Source: Microbacterium rhizosphaerae (GTDB taxonomy: Bacteria > Actinomycetota > Actinomycetes > Actinomycetales > Microbacteriaceae). From it: a stretch of 64,000 nucleotides of DNA. The notes below the pieces were generated by a model. The model was given only the letters and a program-made list of their open reading frames with translations. It made no database searches and was not told where the DNA came from. This document shows positions 28,533 through 36,540 of this stretch, one piece after another. Position numbers and translations under genes: made by a program. Positions within the stretch are counted from its first letter, which is position 1, and every line of letters begins with the position of its first letter. The stretch spans positions 1,488,001 through 1,552,000 of the forward strand of contig NZ_CP139368.1 of the NCBI RefSeq assembly GCF_034120055.1, in the 5' to 3' direction.

Positions 28533-29564
28533 GTGCCGCGCATCCCGACTTCGAGCAAGCCCGCCGCCACCCGCAACGACGTGGCGCGCCTGGCGGGTGT
28601 CAGCACCGCGGTCGTCAGCTATGTGCTGAACGAGTCCAAGCGTGTGTCGCCCGAGACGACGGCGAAGGTCCGTGAGGCCGTGGCCATGCTCGGCTACCGT
28701 CCCAATCAGGCGGCCCGGGCGCTGCGCCTCGGCTCGCCGGAGATGGTCGGCATCGTCATCCCGGACGCCACGAACCCCTTCTTCGCCGACCTCACCCACG
28801 AGGTCGAGCTCGCGGCCGAGGAGCGCGGTCTCGCCCTGCTCGCCGCGAACGCGGACGGCTCGCCCGCCCGGGAGCGCCGGCTGGTGGAGAAATTCACGAC
28901 GCGGCGGGTGGACGGTATCCTCCTCAGCAGCACGCTCGCGGTGCCGGATGTCCAAGCGCTCCTGCCCGGCGACGTGCCGTTCGTGATGCTGAACCAGTAC
29001 GACGACATTCCCGGCGTGAAGTCGGTGGGTGTCGACCTCCACGAGGGCGCCCGCCTCGGCGTCGCGCACCTCGCCGGCCACGGGCACCGCACGGTCGGGC
29101 TGATCTCCGGCACGACCTCGGGGGGCAACCTCGACGCCCGCGAGTCCGGCTGGCGCGCGGCGATCGAGGAGCACCGGCTCACGCCGGGCCCGATCGTGCG
29201 CGACACCTTCACGATGAAGGGCGGCTACGCCGCCGGCCGCTGGATGATCGAGACCGATACGATGCCGTCCGCGCTGTTCGTCAGCTCCGACCAGATGGCG
29301 ATCGGCCTCCTGCTGGCTCTGCATGAGGCGGACATCCGCGTGCCGGAGGACGTGGCGATCGTGTCCTTCGACGGGACCAAGGACGGTGAGTACAGCTGGC
29401 CGCCGCTGACCTCCGTAGCACAGCCGGTCCGCGCCATGGCCCAGGCGGCGGTCACCGCTCTCGTCGACCCCACCGCGGAGGCGCGTGGCCAGCTCTTCGC
29501 GCCCACGCTCGTCCGCCGAATCTCGTGCGGCTGCACGGTCGAGGGCAGCCGCGTGCACGGGTGA
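28533..29564 (+). CDS. LacI-family repressor of the alpha-galactoside locus
   Basis: A 343-residue LacI protein: HTH TRNDVARLAGVSTAVVSYVLNESKRVSPETTAKVREAV, hinge YRPNQAARALRLGS, and effector domain MVGIVIPDATNPFFADLTHEVELAAEERG to VSFDGTKDGEYSWPPLTSVAQP. It starts with GTG 9 bp after the oxidoreductase, so it is co-transcribed with it and opposite the importer operon. The symmetric sites at 27212-27300 are its likely operators. Its effector is not evident. Confidence 0.9.
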   Translation: MPRIPTSSKPAATRNDVARLAGVSTAVVSYVLNESKRVSPETTAKVREAVAMLGYRPNQAARALRLGSPEMVGIVIPDATNPFFADLTHEVELAAEERGLALLAANADGSPARERRLVEKFTTRRVDGILLSSTLAVPDVQALLPGDVPFVMLNQYDDIPGVKSVGVDLHEGARLGVAHLAGHGHRTVGLISGTTSGGNLDARESGWRAAIEEHRLTPGPIVRDTFTMKGGYAAGRWMIETDTMPSALFVSSDQMAIGLLLALHEADIRVPEDVAIVSFDGTKDGEYSWPPLTSVAQPVRAMAQAAVTALVDPTAEARGQLFAPTLVRRISCGCTVEGSRVHG

Positions 29565-29595
29565 GCCGGCCCACCGTCGGAGAGTGAGCCGGACG

Positions 29596-30312
29596 TCACA
29601 TCGGGGCGTGCTGGTCTGCGCCCTCGGAGGTGTGGTCGACGGGTGCGCCCGAGTCCTGCCGGTCGGGCTGGTCGTGCCGGGCTCGGATCGCCCGCCAGAC
29701 CAGGAAGGCTCCGGCGCCGATGACCGCGAGCGGCCACAGCACGTTCACGACGGTGAGCAACTGGGCAGCGCTCGCCAGGACGGCGAGGGCGCTGATGGCG
29801 AGAGCCCCCGCCGGAAACCACGCCCACCAGCGCCGCCCCGCTTCTGCGGGGGCCACGGCGACGAGCACGAAGGTGAGCGCCGCACCCAGCAGGAAGATCG
29901 CCCCTGTTGCGGCGGCTCCGACTGCAGCCGGCAGGGCGCTGACGATCGACAGCGTCAGCAGGATGCCTGCGGGGATGAGCGACCACCAGTGCGAATGATC
30001 GCGGAGGTAGACGGCCCAGAAGCCGACGCTGATCCCGGCGAGCAGCGGTACGCGCGTCCATTGCGCGAGGCCGCCCTGATCGAGGTCCATGAGGGTCGCG
30101 GTCGCGACGCCCAGCAGAGCGCCGGCCGGGATCGCTGCCCACCAGGATCGCCGTTCTGTGACGAAGACGTAGCCGAAGGTGAGTCCCGCGGCTCCCGACA
30201 CCACGGCCCAGGCCGCGGGGAAGAGGGGCACGTGCAGTGCCTCGAGCAGCATCAGGATGCCGGCGAGCAGGACGAGCACGCCAAGGGCGATCCGAACGGT
30301 CAGTCGCTTCAT
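29596..30312 (-). CDS. Multi-pass membrane protein of unknown function
   Basis: A 238-residue protein with about seven hydrophobic segments, starting IALGVLVLLAGILMLLEALHV. It contains several repeated turns of the type SWWAAIPAGALLG, HWWSLIPAGILLT and RWWAWFPAGALAI, which look like internal repeats of a WW..(I/F)PAG(A/I)L unit spaced about 50-55 residues apart. The C-terminus is a short polar tail (RARHDQPDRQDSGAPVD). It is convergent with the LacI gene. Upstream, a perfect GGGACCATGGTCCC at 30390-30403 could be an operator. Confidence 0.75.
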   Translation of the reverse strand: MKRLTVRIALGVLVLLAGILMLLEALHVPLFPAAWAVVSGAAGLTFGYVFVTERRSWWAAIPAGALLGVATATLMDLDQGGLAQWTRVPLLAGISVGFWAVYLRDHSHWWSLIPAGILLTLSIVSALPAAVGAAATGAIFLLGAALTFVLVAVAPAEAGRRWWAWFPAGALAISALAVLASAAQLLTVVNVLWPLAVIGAGAFLVWRAIRARHDQPDRQDSGAPVDHTSEGADQHAPM

Positions 30313-30443
30313 TTTCCGGCCCTCCCGTGTGGCAGCGGTCGCGCGGAGTGTGCGCATCTCAAGGTTGCGTCCCGCGACGGGGAGGAGAGGGGACCATGGT
30401 CCCGCGACGTCGAGGTCTTCTCGAGAAGGGACCAATGGCCTGA

Positions 30444-30785
30444 CCCCACGCCGTCCCGGCAGTCTCAGCGGCGGGTTCATGGATCCCGTCGCTGTGGGCG
30501 GACGAGATCACCAGCATCATGTCGGCTCAGCGGTCGCTGCCGTCGCTGCTCGGCAACCTGGATGCCGTCCACGGGAGGTACTACGCCGGCCTCCACGTGT
30601 GGGGCTGGATGTTCGGGGTGTCGCCGTTCGCCGTCCGGCTCCCGAGCGCCATCGCCGTCGGGCTCGCCACGTCGGCCGTCGGCGTCCGGGGGCTGGAGGC
30701 GATCGGCTACCGGCCCACGGGCACCCGCATCCCGACGCACCGGGGACTCGTGACGCTCTTCACGATGTCCGGCGATGCCCGATGA
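30444..30785 (+). pseudogene. Remnant of a family 39-type glycosyltransferase
   Basis: The frame reads SAAGSWIPSLWADEITSIM, then QRSLPSLLGNLDAVHGRYYAGLHVWGWMFGV and SPFAVRLPSAIAVGLATSAVGV. This is the N-terminal first-helix and catalytic DE region seen in PMT_2/ArnT-like mannosyltransferases. A TGA at 30441 cuts off the beginning of the gene. After about residue 85 the sequence stops resembling the family and ends at 30785, where about 400 more residues would be expected. It is best read as a decayed or deleted gene. A short 88-codon frame from the ATG at 30519 is what remains open. Confidence 0.55.
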
Positions 30786-30798
30786 GCCCGTCCGCTCC

Positions 30799-30830
30799 GA
30801 TCCATTCTCAGAGCATTCTGAGAATGGATC
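30799..30830. promoter_or_regulatory. Perfect 14-bp inverted repeat upstream of the COG4705 gene
   Basis: GATCCATTCTCAGA and TCTGAGAATGGATC are perfect complements separated by GCAT, ending 15 bp before the ATG at 30846. There is no T-run and it abuts the ribosome binding site. An operator, or an mRNA hairpin affecting translation, is more likely than a terminator. Confidence 0.6.
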
Positions 30831-30845
30831 GCAGAGGCTGAGAGG

Positions 30846-31622
30846 ATGCGTCGTACCAAAGTCCCCGAGGTCACCGCCCTTTTCTGGGTGACGAAGCTGC
30901 TGACCACGGCGATGGGCGAGACGACGTCGGACTACCTCGTCAGAACCTTCGATCCGTACCTCGTGGTCGGCATCACGTTCGTGGTCTTCGCCGCCGCGCT
31001 CGTGCTGCAGTTCGCGGTGCGCCGCTACATCGTGTGGGTCTACTGGCTCGCGGTGCTCATGGTCGCGGTCTTCGGGACGATGGTGGCGGATGTGATGCAC
31101 GTGCAGTTCGGCATCCCGTATCTGGTGTCCGCGACCGGCTTCGCGCTCATCCTCGCCGGCGTGTTCGCCCTCTGGTATCGCAGCCAGCGGACGCTCTCGG
31201 TCCACTCGATCAACACCGGCGTGCGCGAGTTCTTCTACTGGTGCGCCGTGCTGGCGACGTTCGCCCTCGGGACGGCGGTCGGCGATCTCACCGCGGTGAC
31301 GTTCGGGCTCGGGTTCCTCGCATCCGGCATCGTCTTCGGCGTGCTCTTCGTGCTTCCCGGCGCCGCCCACCGCTGGTGGGGGATGGGGGCGGTGGCCGCG
31401 TTCTGGACCTCCTACGTCCTCACGCGCCCGTTCGGCGCGTCGTTCGCGGATTGGTTCGCGCGGCCGGAGGCGCTCGGAGGACTGGGCTTCGGCACCGGTC
31501 CGGTCAGCCTCGTGCTGCTCGTCGCGATCGTGGTCTGCGTCGGCGCGCAGTCGGTGCGCAGGACGCCGGAGGCGGCGCGGATCGGAGCGGGTCCGGCGAC
31601 CGTCGCCGCGCCGGACGCCTGA
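30846..31622 (+). CDS. COG4705-type multi-pass membrane protein
   Basis: A 258-residue protein with about eight helices and a duplicated pattern: KLLTTAMGETTSDYLV and ALGTAVGDLTAVTFGLGF near the start of each half, plus FGTMVADVMHVQFGIPYLVSATGF. The (T/V)xx(G/A)(E/D) dyads in membrane-facing positions are characteristic of COG4705 membrane-anchored proteins, whose function is unresolved. AGAGG just upstream supports the ATG. It is preceded by a striking 32-bp palindrome. Confidence 0.8.
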   Translation: MRRTKVPEVTALFWVTKLLTTAMGETTSDYLVRTFDPYLVVGITFVVFAAALVLQFAVRRYIVWVYWLAVLMVAVFGTMVADVMHVQFGIPYLVSATGFALILAGVFALWYRSQRTLSVHSINTGVREFFYWCAVLATFALGTAVGDLTAVTFGLGFLASGIVFGVLFVLPGAAHRWWGMGAVAAFWTSYVLTRPFGASFADWFARPEALGGLGFGTGPVSLVLLVAIVVCVGAQSVRRTPEAARIGAGPATVAAPDA

Positions 31623-31693
31623 CCGGGCTGCTGAGCTTGTAGATTCCCCCCGAGCGCGGTCGACGACCCGGCCGCCCGACGAAAGGTCCCGCC

Positions 31694-32371
31694 GTGAAAT
31701 CCGCCCTGCTGCGCATCCCCCGCCACTGGATCGTGTGGACCGTCGTCGTGTTCGTCCTGACGTTCGCACTCGGATTCGCGGCCAAGGCCGTCCCGGCCCT
31801 GCGGCTTGCTGCGCTGGATGCGGCGATCAACAACGTGCACTCGCCGCTCCTCGACCAGATCGCCCTGGGGCTCGATGTCCTGGATCACCCGCTCGTGGTC
31901 GCGGTGATCCTCGTCCTCACGTTCGTCGTGCTGCTGTTCGTCAAGGGATGGCGGCTCGCGCTCGCGGTGTGCGTCGTCACCGGGCTCGGATGGCTGACCA
32001 CCCTCCTCGTGAAAGCCGTGGTGGCGCAGCCGCGCCCGTCGACGTCGGCGCTGAAGCACCTGCTGCACGTGAATCCGGCCACCCTCAGCTATCCGAGCGG
32101 TCACGTGGTGTTCGCGGCCGCTCTGGTCACGGCTCTCGTGATGGTGTGCCGCGGCGCCGCATCCCGCTCCGTCGTCATCGTCGTCGGCGTGCTGTTCGTC
32201 CTCGTCGTCGGCTGGTCGCGCCTCTACGTCGGCGTGCACGACGCGTCGGACATCGTCGGCGGCGTCCTCAACGGCGTCGCCGGCGTGATCCTCTTCGCGG
32301 GGCTGTGGAATCTCGTGGCCGCGCGGGTGTTCCGGAGCAGGGTCACCGACGGCGATCGCGCGCGCGGGTAG
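31694..32371 (+). CDS. PAP2-family membrane phosphatase
   Basis: A 225-residue membrane protein with all three phosphatase motifs of the PAP2 superfamily: KAVVAQPRP (motif 1, KxxxxxxRP), PSGH in LSYPSGHVVFAAAL (motif 2), and SRLYVGVHDASD (motif 3, SRxxxxxHxxxD). Six hydrophobic segments surround them. Such enzymes dephosphorylate lipid phosphates such as undecaprenyl diphosphate or phosphatidic acid; the sequence does not say which. It starts with GTG after GAAAGG and is convergent with gnd. Confidence 0.92.
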   Translation: MKSALLRIPRHWIVWTVVVFVLTFALGFAAKAVPALRLAALDAAINNVHSPLLDQIALGLDVLDHPLVVAVILVLTFVVLLFVKGWRLALAVCVVTGLGWLTTLLVKAVVAQPRPSTSALKHLLHVNPATLSYPSGHVVFAAALVTALVMVCRGAASRSVVIVVGVLFVLVVGWSRLYVGVHDASDIVGGVLNGVAGVILFAGLWNLVAARVFRSRVTDGDRARG

Positions 32372-32399
32372 CCGCCCCCTGACCAGAGCGGGAGTCAGG

Positions 32400-33449
32400 T
32401 CAGTCGGCCTTGCGTCCGCCGGCCTCGAGCACGTCGCCGGCGGGGCGCTCCTGGTGCCCGCCGAACTGCAGCCGCATCGCGGAGAGCACCTGGTTGGCGA
32501 AGTGGTCCTCGTCGCGTGACGCGAACCGCTCGAAGAGGGATGCCGCCAGCACCGGCGCGGGAACGCCCACGTCCACGGCCGCCTTCACCGTCCAGCGGCC
32601 CTCGCCGGAGTCGGAGACCCGCCCCGCCAGGCCGTCGAGCGTCGGATTCGCCTGCAGCGCCGCGGCCGTGAGGTCGAGCAGCCACGACGAGATCACGGAG
32701 CCGCGCCGCCAGAGCTCGGCGACCTTTCGGGTGTCGATGTCGAACCGGTAGAACTCCGGCTCCTCGAGCGGGGCGACCTCCGCGGAGTGGTCCGCCTCGC
32801 GGATGCCCGCATCCGCGTTGTGCAGGATGTTCAGTCCCTCGGCGAGCGCGGCCATCACGCCGTACTCGATGCCGTTGTGCACCATCTTGACGAAGTGGCC
32901 GGCGCCGCTCGGCCCGCAGTGGAGGTAGCCGAGCTCCTCGGGGGCCAGGTCGCCCTCACGTCCCGGCGTGCGCCCGATGTCGCCCGCGCCCGGCGCGATG
33001 GTGCGCAGGATCGGGTCGATGACCTCGACCGCCTCGTCCGGTCCGCCGACCATGAGGCAGTAGCCGCGCTCGAGCCCGAACACGCCGCCGCTCGTGCCGA
33101 TGTCGACGTACCGGATGCCGTCCTGCTTCATCGCCGCGGCGCGTCGGACGTCGTCGTGGTAGTTCGAGTTGCCGCCGTCGATGATGATGTCTCCGGGCTC
33201 CAGGACCGCCGCGACCTCGTCGGCGACCGTGCCGGTGAGCCCGGCCGGGATCATCAGCCAGACCACGCGCGGAGCCTGGAGCTTCGACACCAGGTCGGCG
33301 AGGCTGTCGGACGCGGTGGCGCCCTCGGTCGCGAGGGCTCCCACGGACGCCGGGTTCACATCGAAGACCACGCAGTCGTGGCCGTCGCGCATCAAGCGGC
33401 GCACGATGTTCGCACCCATCCGGCCGAGGCCGACCATTCCCACCTGCAT
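32400..33449 (-). CDS. gnd: 6-phosphogluconate dehydrogenase, decarboxylating (short form)
   Basis: A 349-residue member of the short (YqeC-like) 6PGDH group, about 120 residues shorter than E. coli Gnd. It shows VGMVGLGRMGANIVRRLMRDGH (dinucleotide binding), IIIDGGNSNYHDDVRRA, VDIGTSGGVFGLERGYCLMVGG, and HCGPSGAGHFVKMVHNGIEYGVM with the catalytic Lys. It oxidises 6-phosphogluconate to ribulose 5-phosphate and CO2. The Asp ending the second Rossmann strand (VVFDVNP) favours NAD+ over NADP+. It is monocistronic and faces the LacI gene at 33615. Confidence 0.93.
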   Translation of the reverse strand: MQVGMVGLGRMGANIVRRLMRDGHDCVVFDVNPASVGALATEGATASDSLADLVSKLQAPRVVWLMIPAGLTGTVADEVAAVLEPGDIIIDGGNSNYHDDVRRAAAMKQDGIRYVDIGTSGGVFGLERGYCLMVGGPDEAVEVIDPILRTIAPGAGDIGRTPGREGDLAPEELGYLHCGPSGAGHFVKMVHNGIEYGVMAALAEGLNILHNADAGIREADHSAEVAPLEEPEFYRFDIDTRKVAELWRRGSVISSWLLDLTAAALQANPTLDGLAGRVSDSGEGRWTVKAAVDVGVPAPVLAASLFERFASRDEDHFANQVLSAMRLQFGGHQERPAGDVLEAGGRKAD

Positions 33450-33587
33450 GACGTCTCCCTACTGCGTGCGTTGGCGTGCCGAACGGCACGATCCCCATCA
33501 TCCATCGCTCCCCGCGCGGAAGCGCACCCTCTTGACAGCCGCGAATGCGCGACCTTCCGAACGAGATGCATGCCGCTTGCACAAATC

Positions 33588-33603
33588 ACGCAAGTTCTTG
33601 CGT
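33588..33603. promoter_or_regulatory. Palindromic operator before the LacI gene
   Basis: ACGCAAG-tt-CTTGCGT is a perfect inverted repeat ending 11 bp before the ATG of the LacI gene. The half-site GTTCTTGCGT recurs at 34666-34675 ahead of the alpha-glucosidase operon, which supports a shared regulator and autoregulation. Confidence 0.65.
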
Positions 33604-33614
33604 AGAGTGTGCGC

Positions 33615-34628
33615 ATGTCGAAACGCCTTGCCGAGGTCGCCAAGAAGGTCGGAGTCAGTGAGGCGACGGTCAGTCGCGTCCTCAACGACAAACCGGGGGT
33701 GTCGGATGCGACGCGCCAGGCGGTGCTCACCGCGCTCGACGTGCTCGGCTACGAGCGGCCGACCAAGCTGCGCGGCGAGCGGTCGCGGCTCGTGGGGCTC
33801 GTGCTGCCGGAGCTGCAGAACCCGATCTTCCCCGCGCTCGCCGAGATCGTGGGCGGCGGGCTGACGCAGAACGGGTACACGCCGCTTCTGTGCACGCAGA
33901 CCGCGGGCGGCATCACCGAGGCCGACTACGTCGACCTGCTGCTGCAGCAGCAGGTGAGCGGCGTGGTGTTCCTCGGCGGCAACTACAGCCAGGCCGACGC
34001 GCCGCACGATCACTACGAGCGGCTGCGTCAGGTCCGTCTGCCGACGGTCCTCGTGAACGCGCGGGTCGACGACCTCGCCTTCGCGACGGTGTCGACGGAT
34101 GACGGCGCCGCCGCGGAACAGGCGGTGTCGCACCTGCTGCAGCTGGGCCATCGCCGCATCGGCATGCTCATGGGGCCGGCCGACCACATCCCGTCGCGCC
34201 GCAAGCTCGCAGCGGCGCAGGAGGTTCTGGCGCGTGCGGGCGTGTCGTTCGACGGGTCACTGGTGGTGCGCGGCCTCTACTCGCTGGAGTCGGGGCAGGC
34301 CGGAGCATCCCGCCTCCTGGCGAGCGGGGCGACCGCGATCGTCTGCGCGAGCGATGTGCTCGCCCTCGGCGCCGTTCGCGCCGCACGCCGCACCGGACGC
34401 TCCGTGCCCGCCGACGTCTCGGTCGTCGGCTTCGACGACTCGTTCCTGATGAGCTGCACGGAGCCGCCGCTGACGACCGTGCGCCAGCCGATCGAGTCCA
34501 TGGGCCGCACGGCGATCGAGCTGCTCCTCGCCCAGATCTCGGGGTCCGCGGAGGCGGGCGACGAGCTCCTCTTCGAGCCGGAACTCGTCCTGCGCAGCAC
34601 GACCGGACCCGCCCCAGCGCAGACATAG
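33615..34628 (+). CDS. LacI-family repressor of the alpha-glucoside locus
   Basis: A 337-residue LacI protein: HTH LAEVAKKVGVSEATVSRVLNDKPGVSDATRQAV, hinge YERPTKLRGERSR, and effector domain LVGLVLPELQNPIFPALAEIVGGGL to VVGFDDSFLMSCTEPPLTTVRQPIESMG. A GTG two codons upstream could also serve as start. It precedes an alpha-glucosidase and an ABC importer on the same strand, with a 105-bp gap that holds operator-like repeats. It therefore probably represses both itself and the operon in response to an alpha-glucoside. Confidence 0.92.
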   Translation: MSKRLAEVAKKVGVSEATVSRVLNDKPGVSDATRQAVLTALDVLGYERPTKLRGERSRLVGLVLPELQNPIFPALAEIVGGGLTQNGYTPLLCTQTAGGITEADYVDLLLQQQVSGVVFLGGNYSQADAPHDHYERLRQVRLPTVLVNARVDDLAFATVSTDDGAAAEQAVSHLLQLGHRRIGMLMGPADHIPSRRKLAAAQEVLARAGVSFDGSLVVRGLYSLESGQAGASRLLASGATAIVCASDVLALGAVRAARRTGRSVPADVSVVGFDDSFLMSCTEPPLTTVRQPIESMGRTAIELLLAQISGSAEAGDELLFEPELVLRSTTGPAPAQT

Positions 34629-34650
34629 GACTGCAAGTCGTATGAAAATT

Positions 34651-34675
34651 ACGTAAGTCAGTTACGTTCTTGCGT
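34651..34675. promoter_or_regulatory. Operator-like repeats before the alpha-glucosidase operon
   Basis: ACGTAA-gtcag-TTACGT (34651-34667) is an inverted repeat. It overlaps GTTCTTGCGT at 34666-34675, identical to one half of the operator at 33588-33603. The DNA here is AT-rich, consistent with a promoter. The site pair suggests binding by the upstream LacI protein. Confidence 0.55.
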
Positions 34676-34733
34676 CAGATTGTCCGGATGGTTACTGTGA
34701 ACCGAACACAGCCCCCGGACGATCAGGAGCGCC

Positions 34734-36443
34734 GTGGACACCGATGTCCCCACCACCGCCGACGCCCATGCCGCCCCTGCACAAGCGCGCGGCGTGGAAC
34801 GCCCCGCTACCACCCTCGAGCCGTCGACGACCGACCCGCTCTGGTGGCGCTCGGCCGTCATCTATCAGGTGTACGTCAGAAGCTTCGCCGATGGGAGCGG
34901 CGACGGGACGGGCGATCTCGCCGGTGTCCGCGCCCGGCTCCCGTACCTGAAGCGGCTCGGCGTCGACGCCCTCTGGTTCAACCCCTGGTATCCGAGCCCG
35001 CTCGCCGACGGTGGCTACGACGTGGCCGACTACCGTGCGATCCACCCGCAGTTCGGCACGCTGGCCGAGGCCGAGGCGCTCATCGGCGAGGCGCTGGAGC
35101 TCGGCATCCGCACGATCATCGACATCGTCCCGAACCACATCAGCGATCAGCATCCGTGGTTCCAAGCGGCTCTCGCCGCCGCCCCGGGGAGTGCTGAGCG
35201 CGCGCGGTTCTGGTTCCACCCGGGCAAGGGTCCCCACGGCGACGAGATGCCGACGCACTGGGTGTCGAACTTCCAGGGGGAGACGTGGACCCGCACGGCG
35301 AACCCCGACGGCACGCCGGGGGAGTGGTACCTCCACCTCTTCACGCCCGAGCAGCCCGACCTGAACTGGAACCATCCCGACGTACGGCGCGAGCACGAGG
35401 ACATCCTGCGGTTCTGGTTCGACCGCGGCGTCGCCGGCGTGCGCATCGATTCGGCGGCCCTGCTCATCAAAGACGCCGACCTGCCCGAGCTCGGCGAGAA
35501 GCCCGAGCACCCCACCGAGGACCGCGACGAGCTGCACGACGTCTACCGGTCCTGGCGCGCGGTCGCCGACTCCTACCCCGGGACGCGCATCCTCGTCGGG
35601 GAGGTGTGGGTGCCGGACATCGTCCGGTTCACGAACTACCTGCGGCCGGACGAGATGCACACCGCGTTCAACTTCGACTTCCTGGCGCGGCCGTGGGGCG
35701 CCGCATCCTTCCGCACCTCCATCGACCAGACGCTCGGCGCCCACGCGCCTGTCGGCGCGCCGTCGACATGGGTCCTGAGCAACCACGACGTGACCCGGCC
35801 CGTCACCCGCTACGGCCGTGAGGACACGGCGTTCGCGTTCCTCAAGAAGCGCTTCGGCGTGCAGACCGACCCCGAGCTCGGCCTGCACCGCGCCCGCGCC
35901 GCCGCGCTGCTCGTCGCGGCCCTCCCGGGAAGCCTGTACGTCTACCAGGGCGACGAGCTCGGTCTTCCCGAGGTCGAGGACCTCCCGCTCGACCTGATCC
36001 AGGACCCGATGCACTTCCGGTCCGGCGGCATCGATCCGGGACGGGATGGATGCCGGGTCCCCCTGCCCTGGTCGGGCGATCGCCCGCCGTTCGGCTTCAG
36101 CCCCGACGGCGTGGACACGTGGCTGCCGCAGCCCCCGTCGTGGCGCGACCTGACCGTGGAGGCCGAGGAGGCGGACCCGGCGTCCACCCTCAACCTGTAC
36201 CGCGACGCGATCCGCCTGCGTCGCGACCTCGTCGCCGAATCCGGCGAGGCCTTCGACTGGATCGCGGGGCCCAGTCCCGAGGTCCTCGCGTTCCGGCGCG
36301 GCGACGCGTTCGTCTGCGTCGTGAACACGGGCGACACCCCGGTCGCCCTGCCCGCGCATGAGCGCGTGCTGCTCTCGAGCGCCCCGCTCGAGAACGGCCG
36401 CGTGCCGGGCGACTCCGCCGCGTGGCTGCGCACCGTCCCGTGA
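34734..36443 (+). CDS. Intracellular alpha-glucosidase (GH13)
   Basis: A 569-residue GH13 hydrolase. WWRSAVIYQVYVRSFADGSGDGTGDL marks the oligo-1,6-glucosidase/alpha-glucosidase group. The conserved regions are IDIVPNH, GVRIDSAA (nucleophile Asp), ILVGEVW (acid/base Glu) and VLSNHDVTRP (transition-state Asp), with QGDELGLPEVE near the end of the barrel. The GTG start has AGGAG 4 nt upstream. A Pro/Ala-rich leader of about 35 residues precedes the domain; there is no signal peptide, so it acts on imported oligosaccharides. The importer genes follow at once. Specificity for alpha-1,4 or alpha-1,6 links is not decided. Confidence 0.92.
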   Translation: MDTDVPTTADAHAAPAQARGVERPATTLEPSTTDPLWWRSAVIYQVYVRSFADGSGDGTGDLAGVRARLPYLKRLGVDALWFNPWYPSPLADGGYDVADYRAIHPQFGTLAEAEALIGEALELGIRTIIDIVPNHISDQHPWFQAALAAAPGSAERARFWFHPGKGPHGDEMPTHWVSNFQGETWTRTANPDGTPGEWYLHLFTPEQPDLNWNHPDVRREHEDILRFWFDRGVAGVRIDSAALLIKDADLPELGEKPEHPTEDRDELHDVYRSWRAVADSYPGTRILVGEVWVPDIVRFTNYLRPDEMHTAFNFDFLARPWGAASFRTSIDQTLGAHAPVGAPSTWVLSNHDVTRPVTRYGREDTAFAFLKKRFGVQTDPELGLHRARAAALLVAALPGSLYVYQGDELGLPEVEDLPLDLIQDPMHFRSGGIDPGRDGCRVPLPWSGDRPPFGFSPDGVDTWLPQPPSWRDLTVEAEEADPASTLNLYRDAIRLRRDLVAESGEAFDWIAGPSPEVLAFRRGDAFVCVVNTGDTPVALPAHERVLLSSAPLENGRVPGDSAAWLRTVP

Positions 36444-36540
36444 CCGTCATGCGGGGCGGCACCCTGCACCGAAACACCGCAACACCCACCCCGGGGGAGG
36501 CGCCGAGAGGCGGCGCATCCCTCACAAGAAAGGAATGACG

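Noticed and set aside
30846..31622. COG4705 gene as a rhodopsin or transporter
   Set aside because: The duplicated helical pattern could suggest a transporter, but no diagnostic Lys or transport motif is present.
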